A program made the position numbers and the translations under genes. A stretch of DNA of 17,226 nucleotides from JANXQG01 sp037147235 (lineage in GTDB: Bacteria; Planctomycetota; Planctomycetia; Pirellulales; Thermoguttaceae), in assembly GCA_037147235.1 (NCBI GenBank), contig JBAWVO010000129.1:1-17226 (forward strand), in the 5' to 3' direction. Within the stretch, counting starts at the first letter, position 1. Each line of letters begins with the position of its first letter. Shown here piece after piece: positions 1 through 7,543 of this stretch. The notes under the pieces are model-generated. The model saw nothing but the letters and a program-made list of their open reading frames with translations, was not told where the DNA came from and did not search any database.

Positions 1-194
1 AGACCGGTTCGCGTAACGCACCATTTCGCGGGCATCCGTGCTCCACGCACCCTACAGCGAGCCAGCAATGACAGCAGTTGGCAAGGTTATGATCAAGGCC
101 AATTTTCGCAGCAGAAACCAACTGGAGGCGGCTCACATTGCCCAAACTACCAGCCCACCAAGGTTTCATAGGTGGCAACGAGGGGTCATGAAGG
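1..194. other. Non-coding stretch, nothing recognised
   Basis: I see no convincing gene here. Open frames cross the region on the + strand, but their translations are rich in Arg, Pro and His and resemble no family I know. They run into the inverted-repeat element and the phosphoesterase gene in other frames. The stretch could be the 3' flank of a gene that lies outside the window. Confidence 0.5.
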
Positions 195-202
195 AAAAAA
201 CT

Positions 203-313
203 GGCTCTCCGCCAAGTTTGTGGTGCAGGCGTCTCGCCTGCCCGGTTCAACCACAACATCTTGGGCAGGCGGGATGCCCGCACCACAATTATCCACAAAC
301 CCGGCGGAGAGCC
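203..313. mobile_element. 111-bp MITE-like inverted-repeat element, family A, copy 1
   Basis: The ends are perfect 11-bp inverted repeats: GGCTCTCCGCC at 203-213 and GGCGGAGAGCC at 303-313. A second nested pair follows after a 2-nt mismatch (GTTTGTGG and CCACAAAC). A long inner imperfect palindrome runs from GTGGTGCAGGCG to GCCCGCACCAC. The 8-bp sequence AAAAAACT directly abuts both ends (195-202 and 314-321), as expected for a target-site duplication. The element differs from the copy at 936-1046 at only four positions, all transitions, with no gaps. It has no coding capacity, so any movement would need a transposase acting in trans. The mobile nature is inferred; the repeats and flanks are seen directly. 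Confidence 0.75.
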
Positions 314-386
314 AAAAAACTTCTCGACGCGTCCTTGCGGTTCTCGGTACACTTTTATAGAGTATACGCAGAAAGTTCCATCGACC

Positions 387-923
387 ATGAAAACTGTAGG
401 CATAATTTCCGATACGCATGGCCTATTGCGGCTGGAGGCATTGGAGTTCCTCGAAGGCGTCGATCTGATCATACATGCCGGCGACATCGGCACGCCCCGA
501 ATCACCGATGCCCTGCGGGAAATCGCTCCGGTCTCCGCCATTCGAGGAAACGTCGATCGCGGTATCTGGGCCGATGATTTCTCGACAACCGAAATCGTGG
601 AAGTCGACGATGTGCTACTCTACGTCCTTCACGACCTCGAACAGTTGGATCTCGATCCTGCGGCCGCGGACTTCCGCGTTGTGATCCATGGCCACACGCA
701 CGATCCCAAGGTCGCCGAGAAGCAGGGCGTGATCTATCTCAATCCAGGCAGTGCGGGGCCACGTCGGCAGCGACTGCCGATCTCGATGGCTCGAATGGTT
801 GTAGGCAATGTCGATGGCCAAGGAGACCAGCAATCGAAGTCTTGGCCCGCACGGTCCTTTGCTTATGGCAGCGGAGCCAAGCGGATTGAAGTGGAGTTGA
901 TTTCCCTGGAGGACCGCGGTTAA
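387..923 (+). CDS. YfcE/MJ0936-family metallophosphoesterase
   Basis: Predicted cytosolic calcineurin-like phosphodiesterase of 178 aa, close to the usual 160-185 aa of the family. All metal-binding motifs of the superfamily are visible in order: D9-x-H11 (in SDTHG), G32-D33, G54-N55-x-D57, and G102-H103-T104-H105, followed by an NPGS motif. Characterised relatives hydrolyse phosphodiester bonds of model substrates with Mn or Ni; the natural substrate is unknown, so none is assigned. The ATG at 387 was chosen because upstream in-frame codons run into the inverted-repeat element at 203-313 and because MKTVGIISDTHG is the typical family N-terminus. No strong Shine-Dalgarno sequence is visible. 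About 25 residues between positions 136 and 160 (containing GNVDGQGDQQ) look like a lineage-specific insertion before the last beta strand. The gene sits between two copies of the same element, each with its own flanking repeat. Confidence 0.9.
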   Translation: MKTVGIISDTHGLLRLEALEFLEGVDLIIHAGDIGTPRITDALREIAPVSAIRGNVDRGIWADDFSTTEIVEVDDVLLYVLHDLEQLDLDPAAADFRVVIHGHTHDPKVAEKQGVIYLNPGSAGPRRQRLPISMARMVVGNVDGQGDQQSKSWPARSFAYGSGAKRIEVELISLEDRG

Positions 924-935
924 ATCAGTAAAATG

Positions 936-1046
936 GGCTCTCCGCCAAGTTTGTGGTGCGGGCGTCTCGCCTGCCCGGTTCAACCACAACATCTTGGGCA
1001 GGCGGGACGCCCGCACCACAATTATCCGCAAACCCGGTGGAGAGCC
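936..1046. mobile_element. 111-bp MITE-like inverted-repeat element, family A, copy 2
   Basis: Same length and orientation as the element at 203-313, with four transitions between them. The left end is GGCTCTCCGCC (936-946); the right end is GGTGGAGAGCC (1036-1046), with one base changed from a perfect inverted repeat. The 8-bp direct repeat GTAAAATG abuts both ends (928-935 and 1047-1054) and differs completely from the flank of copy 1, so the two copies look like independent insertions. The right-hand duplication overlaps the left arm of the hairpin at 1051-1068. The element therefore appears to have inserted between the phosphoesterase gene and its terminator. Confidence 0.75.
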
Positions 1047-1050
1047 GTAA

Positions 1051-1082
1051 AATGGAATTTATTCCATTATTTTTTCTTTTTT
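1051..1082 (+). terminator. Probable intrinsic terminator of the phosphoesterase gene
   Basis: A perfect 8-bp inverted repeat (AATGGAAT, 1051-1058; ATTCCATT, 1061-1068) with a 2-nt centre is followed by a T-rich tract at 1070-1082 broken by a single C. The stem is AT-rich, hence weaker than a classical terminator. Without the upstream element insertion, the hairpin would start about 11 nt after the phosphoesterase stop codon, the expected position for its terminator. Confidence 0.55.
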
Positions 1083-1083
1083 A

Positions 1084-1109
1084 GTAGAACGGAATGAATT
1101 CCGTTCTAC
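1084..1109. repeat. 26-bp palindrome with 12-bp perfect arms
   Basis: The arms GTAGAACGGAAT (1084-1095) and ATTCCGTTCTAC (1098-1109) are perfect inverted repeats around GA. The core is repeated almost unchanged upstream of btaA (15006-15028). It lies just upstream of the ppdK promoter. It could be an operator, or simply one more dispersed palindrome of this genome. Confidence 0.65.
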
Positions 1110-1121
1110 GTAGGTGCATTC

Positions 1122-1150
1122 TTGACGCAATGACGGGATACCGTTAAACT
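1122..1150 (+). promoter_or_regulatory. Sigma70-like promoter for ppdK
   Basis: A -35 box TTGACG (1122-1127, 5 of 6 consensus bases) is separated by 17 bp from a -10 box TAAACT (1145-1150, 4 of 6). It lies 41 bp before the ppdK ATG and would give a leader of roughly 35 nt. The ribosome-binding site AAGGA at 1180-1184 follows, 7 nt before the start codon. Confidence 0.55.
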
Positions 1151-1191
1151 AGTGCGCTTCTACGGTTCGGTAATTCAACAAGGAAAGAAAA

Positions 1192-3966
1192 ATGCAAACG
1201 AAGTACGTTTATAGCTTCGGTCCCTGGGGGGCCGACGGCGACGCCAGCATGAAAAACAGTTTGGGCGGCAAGGGCGCCAACCTGGCGGAGATGTGTCGCA
1301 TGAAACTGCCCGTTCCCGCGGGTTTTACCATCAGCACCGAGTTCTGCACGGTCTACCTACAGGGGGGCAAGAAATTTCCCGACTCCTTGAAGGAAGAGGT
1401 CAAGGCAGCACTTTCCAAGACCGAAGAGGCGATGGGCAAGAAGTACGGCGATGCGGATAACCCGCTGCTGTTGTCCAGCCGCAGCGGTGCTCGTAGCTCG
1501 ATGCCCGGCATGATGGAAACGGTCTTGAATGTGGGCCTCTGCCCCACGACGATCCCGGGCTTGGTGGCCAAGTCGGGCAACGAGCGTTTCGTCTGGGATG
1601 CCTATCGCCGCCTGATCATGATGTATTCCGACGTGGTGATGGAGAAGGCCGAGGACATTGATCCGGCCGAAGGTCACGGCATCCGCCATCAGCTTGAAGG
1701 CGTCATGGCGGCCCTGAAGAAGAAGAAAAAGTATAATTCCGACACCGACATGAAGGCCGAAGACCTCAAGAAGCTCTGCGAAGACTTCAAGGCCAAGGTA
1801 CTCGAAGTGCTGGGCCGGCCCTTCCCGGACGATCCCGAGGAGCAGCTTTGGGGTGCCGTCGGTGCCGTGTTCAAGAGCTGGCAGGGTCGTCGCGCCGTTT
1901 CCTATCGCCGGATTGAAGGCATTCCCGGGGAATGGGGCACCGCCTGCAACGTGCAGAGCATGGTCTTTGGCAACATGGGCGATGAATCGGCCACCGGCGT
2001 GGCCTTCAGCCGCAACCCGGCCACTGGCGAGAACAAGTTCTACGGAGAATGGCTCGTTAATGCCCAGGGTGAAGACGTGGTGGCCGGCATCCGCACCCCC
2101 AGCCCGCTGAACGAATCGACCAAGAACGAGCAGAACAAGCACCTCTCCTCGCTCGAAACCGACATGCCTGGGCTGTATAAGGAGCTGTACGACATTCGTA
2201 CGAAGCTCGAACATCATTACCACGACATGCAGGACATCGAGTTCACGATCGAGGCCCAGAAGCTCTATATGCTCCAGTGCCGCAACGGTAAGCGGACCGG
2301 CACGGCGGCCTTGAACATGGCGATGGACATGCTCCAAGAGAAGCTGATCGACGAAGTCAAAGCGGTCACTCGTGTCGAACCGGCCCAGTTGGACGAGCTG
2401 TTGCACCCGATCATCGATCCGGCCGCCGAGAAAAACGCCGCGATCATCCTCTCCGGCCTGCCGGCTGGACCGGGCGGGGCCTGCGGCAAGATCGTCTTCA
2501 CCTCGGCCGAAGCGGTGGAACTAGCCGCCAAGGGCGAGAAGGTGATCCTAGTTCGCGAAGAGACGAACCCCGAAGACGTCGAAGGCATGCGTGCCGCCGA
2601 AGGCATTCTCACCGCTCGCGGCGGCATGACCAGCCACGCGGCCCTTGTGGCCCGCGGTTGGGGTAAGTGCTGCATCGTCGGTGCAGGCGAGTTGAAGATC
2701 AACCTCGCGACCAAGACGGCCACGGCCGGTACGGTCAAGCTCAAGCAGGGCGACCTGATCACTCTCAACGGCACCAAGGGCCGCGTCTATGAGGGTGCCC
2801 TGGCGATGATCGACGCCACCGAGAACCCTCGTTTTCAGGAGTTCCTCAAGATCGTCGACAAACACCGCACCTTAGGCGTGCGGGCCAACGCCGACACGCC
2901 CGAGGACGCCAGGATCGCCCGCTTGTATGGTGCCGAAGGGATCGGCCTGTTCCGTACCGAACACATGTTCTACGGCAAGGGTGCCGATGAACCGCTGTTC
3001 GCCTTGCGGAAGATGATCATGGTGATGGGCAAGAAGCCCAAGGTCGCCAAGACCAAGGACGCTCAGAAGGTGGAGGATGAGAAGGTTCTTGCCGAGTGCA
3101 AAGCCGCGGTCGACGAGTTGTTCCCCTTCGTCAAGAAGAGCATCAAGGACACGCTGGAAGCGATGGACGGCTTGCCGGTAACAATCCGCTTGTTGGATCC
3201 GCCGCTCCACGAGTTCGTGCCGCAGGACAAGGCCGCCGTGGCCCAACTGGCCGAGGCATTGAAGATGAAGCCGGCCGACATCAAGAAGCGCGGCGAAGAA
3301 CTCCACGAGGTCAACCCCATGCTGGGCCATCGCGGCATTCGCTTGGGGATCACCTATCCCGAAGTGACCGAGATGCAGATCCGCGCCATCTTCGAGGCGG
3401 CTGCCGAGTTGATCAAGGAGGGCAAGGACGCCAAGCCCGAGATCATGGTCCCCGTGACCTGCGATGTTCGTGAAATCGACGTCACCAAGGTGATCACGGA
3501 TCGCGTGCATGCCGAAGTGAAGCAGGCCACCGGCATCGACGTGAAGTATCTCTATGGTACGATGATCGAGATTCCGCGAGCCTGTTTGCTTGCCGATCAG
3601 ATGGCGAAGACGGCGCAGTTCTTCTCCTTCGGCACCAACGACCTCACGCAGATGACCTTCGGTTTCAGCCGTGACGACGTCGGCGGCTTCCTGCCGCATT
3701 ACCTCAAGGACGGTATCCTCGAGGCTGACCCGTTCCAAACGATCGACCAGCAGGGCGTTGGCCAGTTGATCAAGATGGCGGTGGATCGCGGTCGCGGCAC
3801 GAAGCACGATCTGAAGATCGGCATCTGCGGCGAGCAAGGCGGTGATCCGGCTTCGGTCGAGTTCTGCTTCAAGACGGGCCTGAACTACGTCAGTTGCTCA
3901 CCCTACCGCGTACCGATTGCCCGTCTCGCGGCAGCCCACTCGGCCATTAAGGCTAAGGGGAAGTAA
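1192..3966 (+). CDS. ppdK: Pyruvate, phosphate dikinase (PPDK)
   Basis: Cytosolic enzyme interconverting pyruvate + ATP + Pi and PEP + AMP + PPi; it can work in glycolysis or gluconeogenesis. At 924 aa it is somewhat longer than the usual 870-890 aa. Domains in order: N-terminal ATP-binding part starting with GGKGANLAEM and containing SRSGARSSMPGMMETV; central swivelling phosphohistidine domain with GGMTSHAA, where H482 is the phosphorylated histidine and T480 is the position targeted by PPDK regulatory protein in other species; C-terminal PEP-binding TIM barrel with GLFRTEHMF, GTNDLTQMTFGFSRDD and GICGEQGG, in which C879 is the catalytic cysteine. A lysine-rich insertion of about 20 residues (KKPKVAKTKDAQK) follows the FRTEHMF region and accounts for part of the extra length. 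The start is supported by AAGGA 7 nt upstream. The gene is monocistronic, with its own promoter and strong terminator. No regulatory-protein gene is in the window. Confidence 0.98.
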   Translation: MQTKYVYSFGPWGADGDASMKNSLGGKGANLAEMCRMKLPVPAGFTISTEFCTVYLQGGKKFPDSLKEEVKAALSKTEEAMGKKYGDADNPLLLSSRSGARSSMPGMMETVLNVGLCPTTIPGLVAKSGNERFVWDAYRRLIMMYSDVVMEKAEDIDPAEGHGIRHQLEGVMAALKKKKKYNSDTDMKAEDLKKLCEDFKAKVLEVLGRPFPDDPEEQLWGAVGAVFKSWQGRRAVSYRRIEGIPGEWGTACNVQSMVFGNMGDESATGVAFSRNPATGENKFYGEWLVNAQGEDVVAGIRTPSPLNESTKNEQNKHLSSLETDMPGLYKELYDIRTKLEHHYHDMQDIEFTIEAQKLYMLQCRNGKRTGTAALNMAMDMLQEKLIDEVKAVTRVEPAQLDELLHPIIDPAAEKNAAIILSGLPAGPGGACGKIVFTSAEAVELAAKGEKVILVREETNPEDVEGMRAAEGILTARGGMTSHAALVARGWGKCCIVGAGELKINLATKTATAGTVKLKQGDLITLNGTKGRVYEGALAMIDATENPRFQEFLKIVDKHRTLGVRANADTPEDARIARLYGAEGIGLFRTEHMFYGKGADEPLFALRKMIMVMGKKPKVAKTKDAQKVEDEKVLAECKAAVDELFPFVKKSIKDTLEAMDGLPVTIRLLDPPLHEFVPQDKAAVAQLAEALKMKPADIKKRGEELHEVNPMLGHRGIRLGITYPEVTEMQIRAIFEAAAELIKEGKDAKPEIMVPVTCDVREIDVTKVITDRVHAEVKQATGIDVKYLYGTMIEIPRACLLADQMAKTAQFFSFGTNDLTQMTFGFSRDDVGGFLPHYLKDGILEADPFQTIDQQGVGQLIKMAVDRGRGTKHDLKIGICGEQGGDPASVEFCFKTGLNYVSCSPYRVPIARLAAAHSAIKAKGK

Positions 3967-3993
3967 GTTGCTGGATGCGATGAATTGAAGTTC

Positions 3994-4029
3994 GCCGCGC
4001 CTTTGCTTCTGCGAAGGCGCGGCTTTTTT
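3994..4029 (+). terminator. Strong intrinsic terminator of ppdK
   Basis: A 13-bp GC-rich stem (left arm 3994-4006, right arm 4011-4023, with a single G-U wobble) closes on a TTCT loop and is followed directly by six T residues (4024-4029). It begins 27 nt after the ppdK stop codon. Confidence 0.9.
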
Positions 4030-4093
4030 CATTGGGAGCTTCCTTGTGTATTACAGAAGGAGCGGTCCTGGTAAATGCGGGGTTAATCCCCTT

Positions 4094-4293
4094 GTGTGGC
4101 AAGATTTTCTGGCAAGCGCGTGGCACGGGCTTCCAGCCCGTCGAATTCGACACGGGCAAGGTGCCCGTGCCACGGTGACACGGGCAAGGTGCCCGTGCCA
4201 CGGTGACACGGGCAAGATGCCCGTGCCACGGTGACACGGGCAAGATGCCCGTGCCACGGTGGCGTCCGTCTGCCAGAGAATCTTGCCACACAC
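4094..4293 (-). mobile_element. 200-bp MITE-like element, family B, copy with amplified core
   Basis: The terminal inverted repeats are about 21-23 bp: GTGTGGCAAGATTTTCTGGC starts at 4094, and its complement ends at 4293 with one substitution and a GT-length difference. The 8-bp sequence ATCCCCTT abuts both ends (4086-4093 and 4294-4301). Inside are a CACGGGCTTCCAGCCCGT-type hairpin, GAATTC, and four tandem 28-bp hairpin units. Reverse-complemented, it matches the element at 8924-9041 except for two substitutions, two bases at one end and three additional 28-bp units. It has no coding capacity. It lies between the ppdK terminator and the start of the restriction-modification gene. Confidence 0.78.
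4151..4262. repeat. Four 28-bp tandem repeats inside the family B element
   Basis: Four directly adjacent 28-bp units start at 4151, 4179, 4207 and 4235. Each contains the hairpin CACGGGC-(5 nt)-GCCCGTG followed by CCACGGTGA. Units 1-2 carry AAGGT in the loop and units 3-4 carry AAGAT; the last unit ends in TGG instead of TGA. There are no spacers between units. The related element at 8924-9041 has only one unit. Confidence 0.9.
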
Positions 4294-4336
4294 ATCCCCT
4301 TTCATTTGCGTGGCTACCGAGTATATTGGCGGCATA

Positions 4337-7300
4337 ATGACTTCGCTCAGCCTCAAACCCACGCACAAATCCGTCAAGGCCTATTACGAGGCACTGGCAC
4401 AATTTGAGAAGCTTGGCGTCAAGCACGAGGGTGCTGTCCGCTCCGCATTCCAGACTCTTCTCGAATACTGTGCCCGCCAGGCCGGCCGGACCCTGATCCC
4501 CGAGTACCAACTAAAGCGAAAAACAGGGAGGCCGATCGAGCCTGACGGCGCAATCGTGGATGCCCTTAGCCAAGTTCTGCGCTACGGCCTGTGGGAAGCC
4601 AAGGACACCGACGACGACCTCGAAAAGGAGATCAAAGCCAAATTCGCGGCCGGTTACCCGCGGGACAATATCCTCTTTCAATCGCCGCGCCGCGCTATCC
4701 TCTACCAGAACGGCGAGAGGTTCATGGACGCCGACCTTACCAAGGCGGACCAACTTGTCCATGTCCTCGACCTCTTCTTCGCATGGCGGCCGCCGGCATT
4801 CGATGCGTGGGAGAAGGCTGTTGAGGAATTCAAGGGTCGCGTTCAAGAGTTGGGTGAGAACCTAGCCCGCTTCATTCGGAACGAGTGCCAGACCAATGCC
4901 AAGTACCGGGACGCTTATGTGGAGTTTCTGAATCTTTGCCGCGGTTCGCTCAACCCAAACCTTTCCGAAGACGCGGTCGAGGAGATGATTATTCAGCATA
5001 TCCTCACCGAGCGCATCTTCCGCAAGGTATTCGACATCGGCGACTTCATGCAGCGCAACGTGATCGCACGGCAGATCGAGAAGGTGATCGAGGCGCTGAC
5101 CTCGCGATCTTTCAGCCGTGACGCCTTTGTCAAGAACCTCGAACACTTCTACCTTGCCATCGAGAGTGCCGCCGAAACGATCAGCGATTTCAGCGAAAAA
5201 CAGAGGTTCCTCAACACCATTTACGAGCGTTTCTTTCAAGGCTTTTGCGTCAAGGTTGCCGACACGCACGGTATCGTCTACACCCCGCAACCGCTTGCGA
5301 GCTTCATGGTCGCCAGCGTGGAGCATCTGCTTCAAGACGTGTTCAAGACGTCGCTTGCGAACAAGGACGTGCCTATTTTCGATCCGTTTACGGGTACGGG
5401 CAATTTCATCGTGAACATCATGCAGCTTATCCCCAAGAGCGCGCTGCGGCACAAGTATCGCGAAGAACTGCACTGCAATGAGCTGATGCTTCTGCCTTAC
5501 TATGTCGCGTCGATGAACATCGAACATGCCTTTTGGGAGGCCACCGGCGGTTACGAAGCCTTCGCGGGGATATGCCTCGTGGACACCTTTGAAACGGCCG
5601 AGAAGGCACAGCGCACCTTCGACGTTTTCAACGAGGCCAACACGGCGCGAGTCCAGCGACAGCGCAAAGCACCCATCAAAGTCATCATCGCCAACCCCCC
5701 CTACAACGCGGGACAGATCCAAGAGAACGACAATAACAAGAATCGAAAGTACGAGGAAATCGATCGGCGGGTTCGCGTGACCTACGCTGCCGACTCCCAG
5801 GCCACGCTGGTCCGCAAGCTCAGCGATCCCTATGTGAAGGCGATCCGCTTTGCGGCCGACCGCATCGGAGACGCGGGTGTAGTTTGCTACGTCAACAACG
5901 ACAGTTTCGTGGCCGAAAAGTCGTTCGACGGCATGAGAAAACACCTCGCCCAAGATTTCGACCTGATTTATGTCCTGGAGCTTGGTGGCAATGTGCGCAA
6001 AAACCCTACGCTCTCCGGCACCACGCACAATGTTTTCGGTATCCAGGTGGGGGTCAGCATCAATTTTTTCATTCGCTTGCCGAAGAAGGACGGTGGCAAG
6101 CGTCGCGCAAAAATCCGCTATCATGCCGTGCCCGTCGATTGGCGACGCGAGCAAAAGTACGATTTCCTCAAGGAGGTTGGTTCCATTGCCAACGTGAAAT
6201 GGCGAGTGCTCCACCCGGACGAGAAGAATAACTGGCTGACGAACAAGAATGACGGCGAGTTCGCTGAATTTGTTCCACTTGGTGACAGGAAGTACAAAGC
6301 GCGAAGCAACCTCGGGCTGCCGACCATCTTTCGCACCTATTCGCTCGGAGTGTCCACGAACCGCGACGCCGTCGTCTATGGCTTTGACGCCGAGCGACTG
6401 GCGAAGCGAGTCGAGCAGTTCGCGGACGATTACAATGCCGAATTAGACCGGTGGCGCAATAAGGCGGCACCGCCGGAGGATCCACGGAAGTTGTCCGAAT
6501 ACGTTGACGGGTTTGTCAACTACGAACGGATCAAATGGAGCCGGGACTTGAAGTTGAAGTTTGCACGCGGGATCCCGCTCAAGTTTTCCCGAACGGCCAT
6601 TATCGAGAGCCTGTATCGTCCTTTCACCAAGCAACTGCTTTACAGCCAAAAGGGCGCAGTTGACCGACCGGGACCAATGAATGAATGGTTTCCAAACGAT
6701 GAGAGTCGGAAGGAGAACCTGCTACTGTGCGTAAACCTAACCGTTGAACGTCCTTTCACTTGCATCGCAACCAACCTGATGCCGAATCTCGTCGCAACTG
6801 CGGGCTTCGGGTCTGCAACCTACTGCTTTCCGCTCTATACCTACGAAGAGGAGGGAAAGCGGAGAGTGGATAATATTCCGCTTTTTACACTCCAACACTT
6901 CCAGAAGCACTATAAGGATAAGGTGGTCACGCGAGAGGACATTTTCCATTACGTTTACGGATTGCTGCATCATCCCGATTACCGTGAGCGTTTTTCGGAG
7001 AACCTCAAGCGAGACTTGGCACGGATTCCGCTTTCCGGCACCGCGGTCGATTTCCACGCCTTCACCGCAGCGGGCCGAAAGCTGGCGGAGTTGCACGTAG
7101 ACTACGAGAAGCAGAAGGCTTTTCCGCTCAAGCAGGTTGAGAACTCAGAGGCCCGGCTCGACTGGCGCGTCGAGGCGATGAAACTCGGCAAGGATCGCGA
7201 CTCCATCCGTTATAATAAATTCCTTTTGTTGGCCGGAATACCTCAAGAGACGTTCGATTATCGCCTCGGCAATCGATCCGCGCTGGAGTGGGTGATTGAC

Positions 7301-7456
7301 CAATGCCGCGTCACACGCGACGAGCATGGCAATATCACCAGCGACCCGAACCGTGACGACGACGAGCAATACATTGTGCGTCTTGTCGGCCAAGTGATCA
7401 CCGTGAGCCTGGAGACACGCAAGATCGTCGCCGGCTTGCCACCTTTTACGATTTGA
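4337..7456 (+). CDS. Type ISP-like restriction-modification enzyme without helicase (nuclease-methyltransferase-specificity fusion)
   Basis: Predicted 1039-aa DNA enzyme. N-terminal residues 1-150 resemble an Mrr/PD-(D/E)xK nuclease, with D70 and E87-A88-K89 (WEAKD) as likely catalytic residues. A helical region leads to YTPQPLASFMV, typical of N6-adenine methyltransferases, then motif I DPFTGTGNF (D349-F357) and motif IV NPPY (453-456). The C-terminal half carries YRPF at 760-763 in the segment typical of the type ISP specificity domain. Characterised type ISP proteins (LlaGI, LlaBIII) are about 1,550-1,600 aa with a helicase between nuclease and methylase. Here only about 190 residues separate the two, and no Walker A or DExx motif is seen, so the architecture is closer to type IIG. 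The ATG at 4337 was preferred; the in-frame codon at 4259 lies inside the mobile element. The ribosome-binding site is weak (GGCGG, 4 nt upstream). No separate restriction or specificity gene is adjacent. Confidence 0.87.
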   Translation: MTSLSLKPTHKSVKAYYEALAQFEKLGVKHEGAVRSAFQTLLEYCARQAGRTLIPEYQLKRKTGRPIEPDGAIVDALSQVLRYGLWEAKDTDDDLEKEIKAKFAAGYPRDNILFQSPRRAILYQNGERFMDADLTKADQLVHVLDLFFAWRPPAFDAWEKAVEEFKGRVQELGENLARFIRNECQTNAKYRDAYVEFLNLCRGSLNPNLSEDAVEEMIIQHILTERIFRKVFDIGDFMQRNVIARQIEKVIEALTSRSFSRDAFVKNLEHFYLAIESAAETISDFSEKQRFLNTIYERFFQGFCVKVADTHGIVYTPQPLASFMVASVEHLLQDVFKTSLANKDVPIFDPFTGTGNFIVNIMQLIPKSALRHKYREELHCNELMLLPYYVASMNIEHAFWEATGGYEAFAGICLVDTFETAEKAQRTFDVFNEANTARVQRQRKAPIKVIIANPPYNAGQIQENDNNKNRKYEEIDRRVRVTYAADSQATLVRKLSDPYVKAIRFAADRIGDAGVVCYVNNDSFVAEKSFDGMRKHLAQDFDLIYVLELGGNVRKNPTLSGTTHNVFGIQVGVSINFFIRLPKKDGGKRRAKIRYHAVPVDWRREQKYDFLKEVGSIANVKWRVLHPDEKNNWLTNKNDGEFAEFVPLGDRKYKARSNLGLPTIFRTYSLGVSTNRDAVVYGFDAERLAKRVEQFADDYNAELDRWRNKAAPPEDPRKLSEYVDGFVNYERIKWSRDLKLKFARGIPLKFSRTAIIESLYRPFTKQLLYSQKGAVDRPGPMNEWFPNDESRKENLLLCVNLTVERPFTCIATNLMPNLVATAGFGSATYCFPLYTYEEEGKRRVDNIPLFTLQHFQKHYKDKVVTREDIFHYVYGLLHHPDYRERFSENLKRDLARIPLSGTAVDFHAFTAAGRKLAELHVDYEKQKAFPLKQVENSEARLDWRVEAMKLGKDRDSIRYNKFLLLAGIPQETFDYRLGNRSALEWVIDQCRVTRDEHGNITSDPNRDDDEQYIVRLVGQVITVSLETRKIVAGLPPFTI

Positions 7457-7543
7457 TAAACGGGTCATTTCAGCAGACGGGGGCATGACGACGAAGGCCC
7501 GAACGATTAGAATGGGTTGTTTTGGGCACCTCAGGAGACTATC

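Noticed and set aside
38..577. 179-aa ORF before the phosphoesterase
   Set aside because: It crosses the inverted-repeat element and overlaps the phosphoesterase in another frame, and it is Arg/His-rich with no motif.
203..1046. Composite transposon carrying the phosphoesterase gene
   Set aside because: Each element copy has its own, different 8-bp duplication; a composite unit would share one duplication at its outer ends. There is no transposase.
4151..4262. CRISPR array
   Set aside because: The 28-bp repeats are directly adjacent without spacers, each is a hairpin, they lie inside an inverted-repeat element, and there are no cas genes.
4259..4336. N-terminal extension of the restriction-modification protein
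   Set aside because: The in-frame start at 4259 lies in the mobile element, and its residues are translated repeat sequence; the next ATG at 4337 begins the family-like sequence.
3953..4510. Minus-strand ORFs with peptides such as GTGILPVS and HGHLARV
   Set aside because: They are translations of the tandem hairpin repeats and element ends, found in several frames, without protein features.
7457..7543. Alternative TTG start of the methyltransferase at 7517
   Set aside because: No ribosome-binding site precedes it, while the in-frame TTG at 7544 has AGGAGA at ideal spacing.
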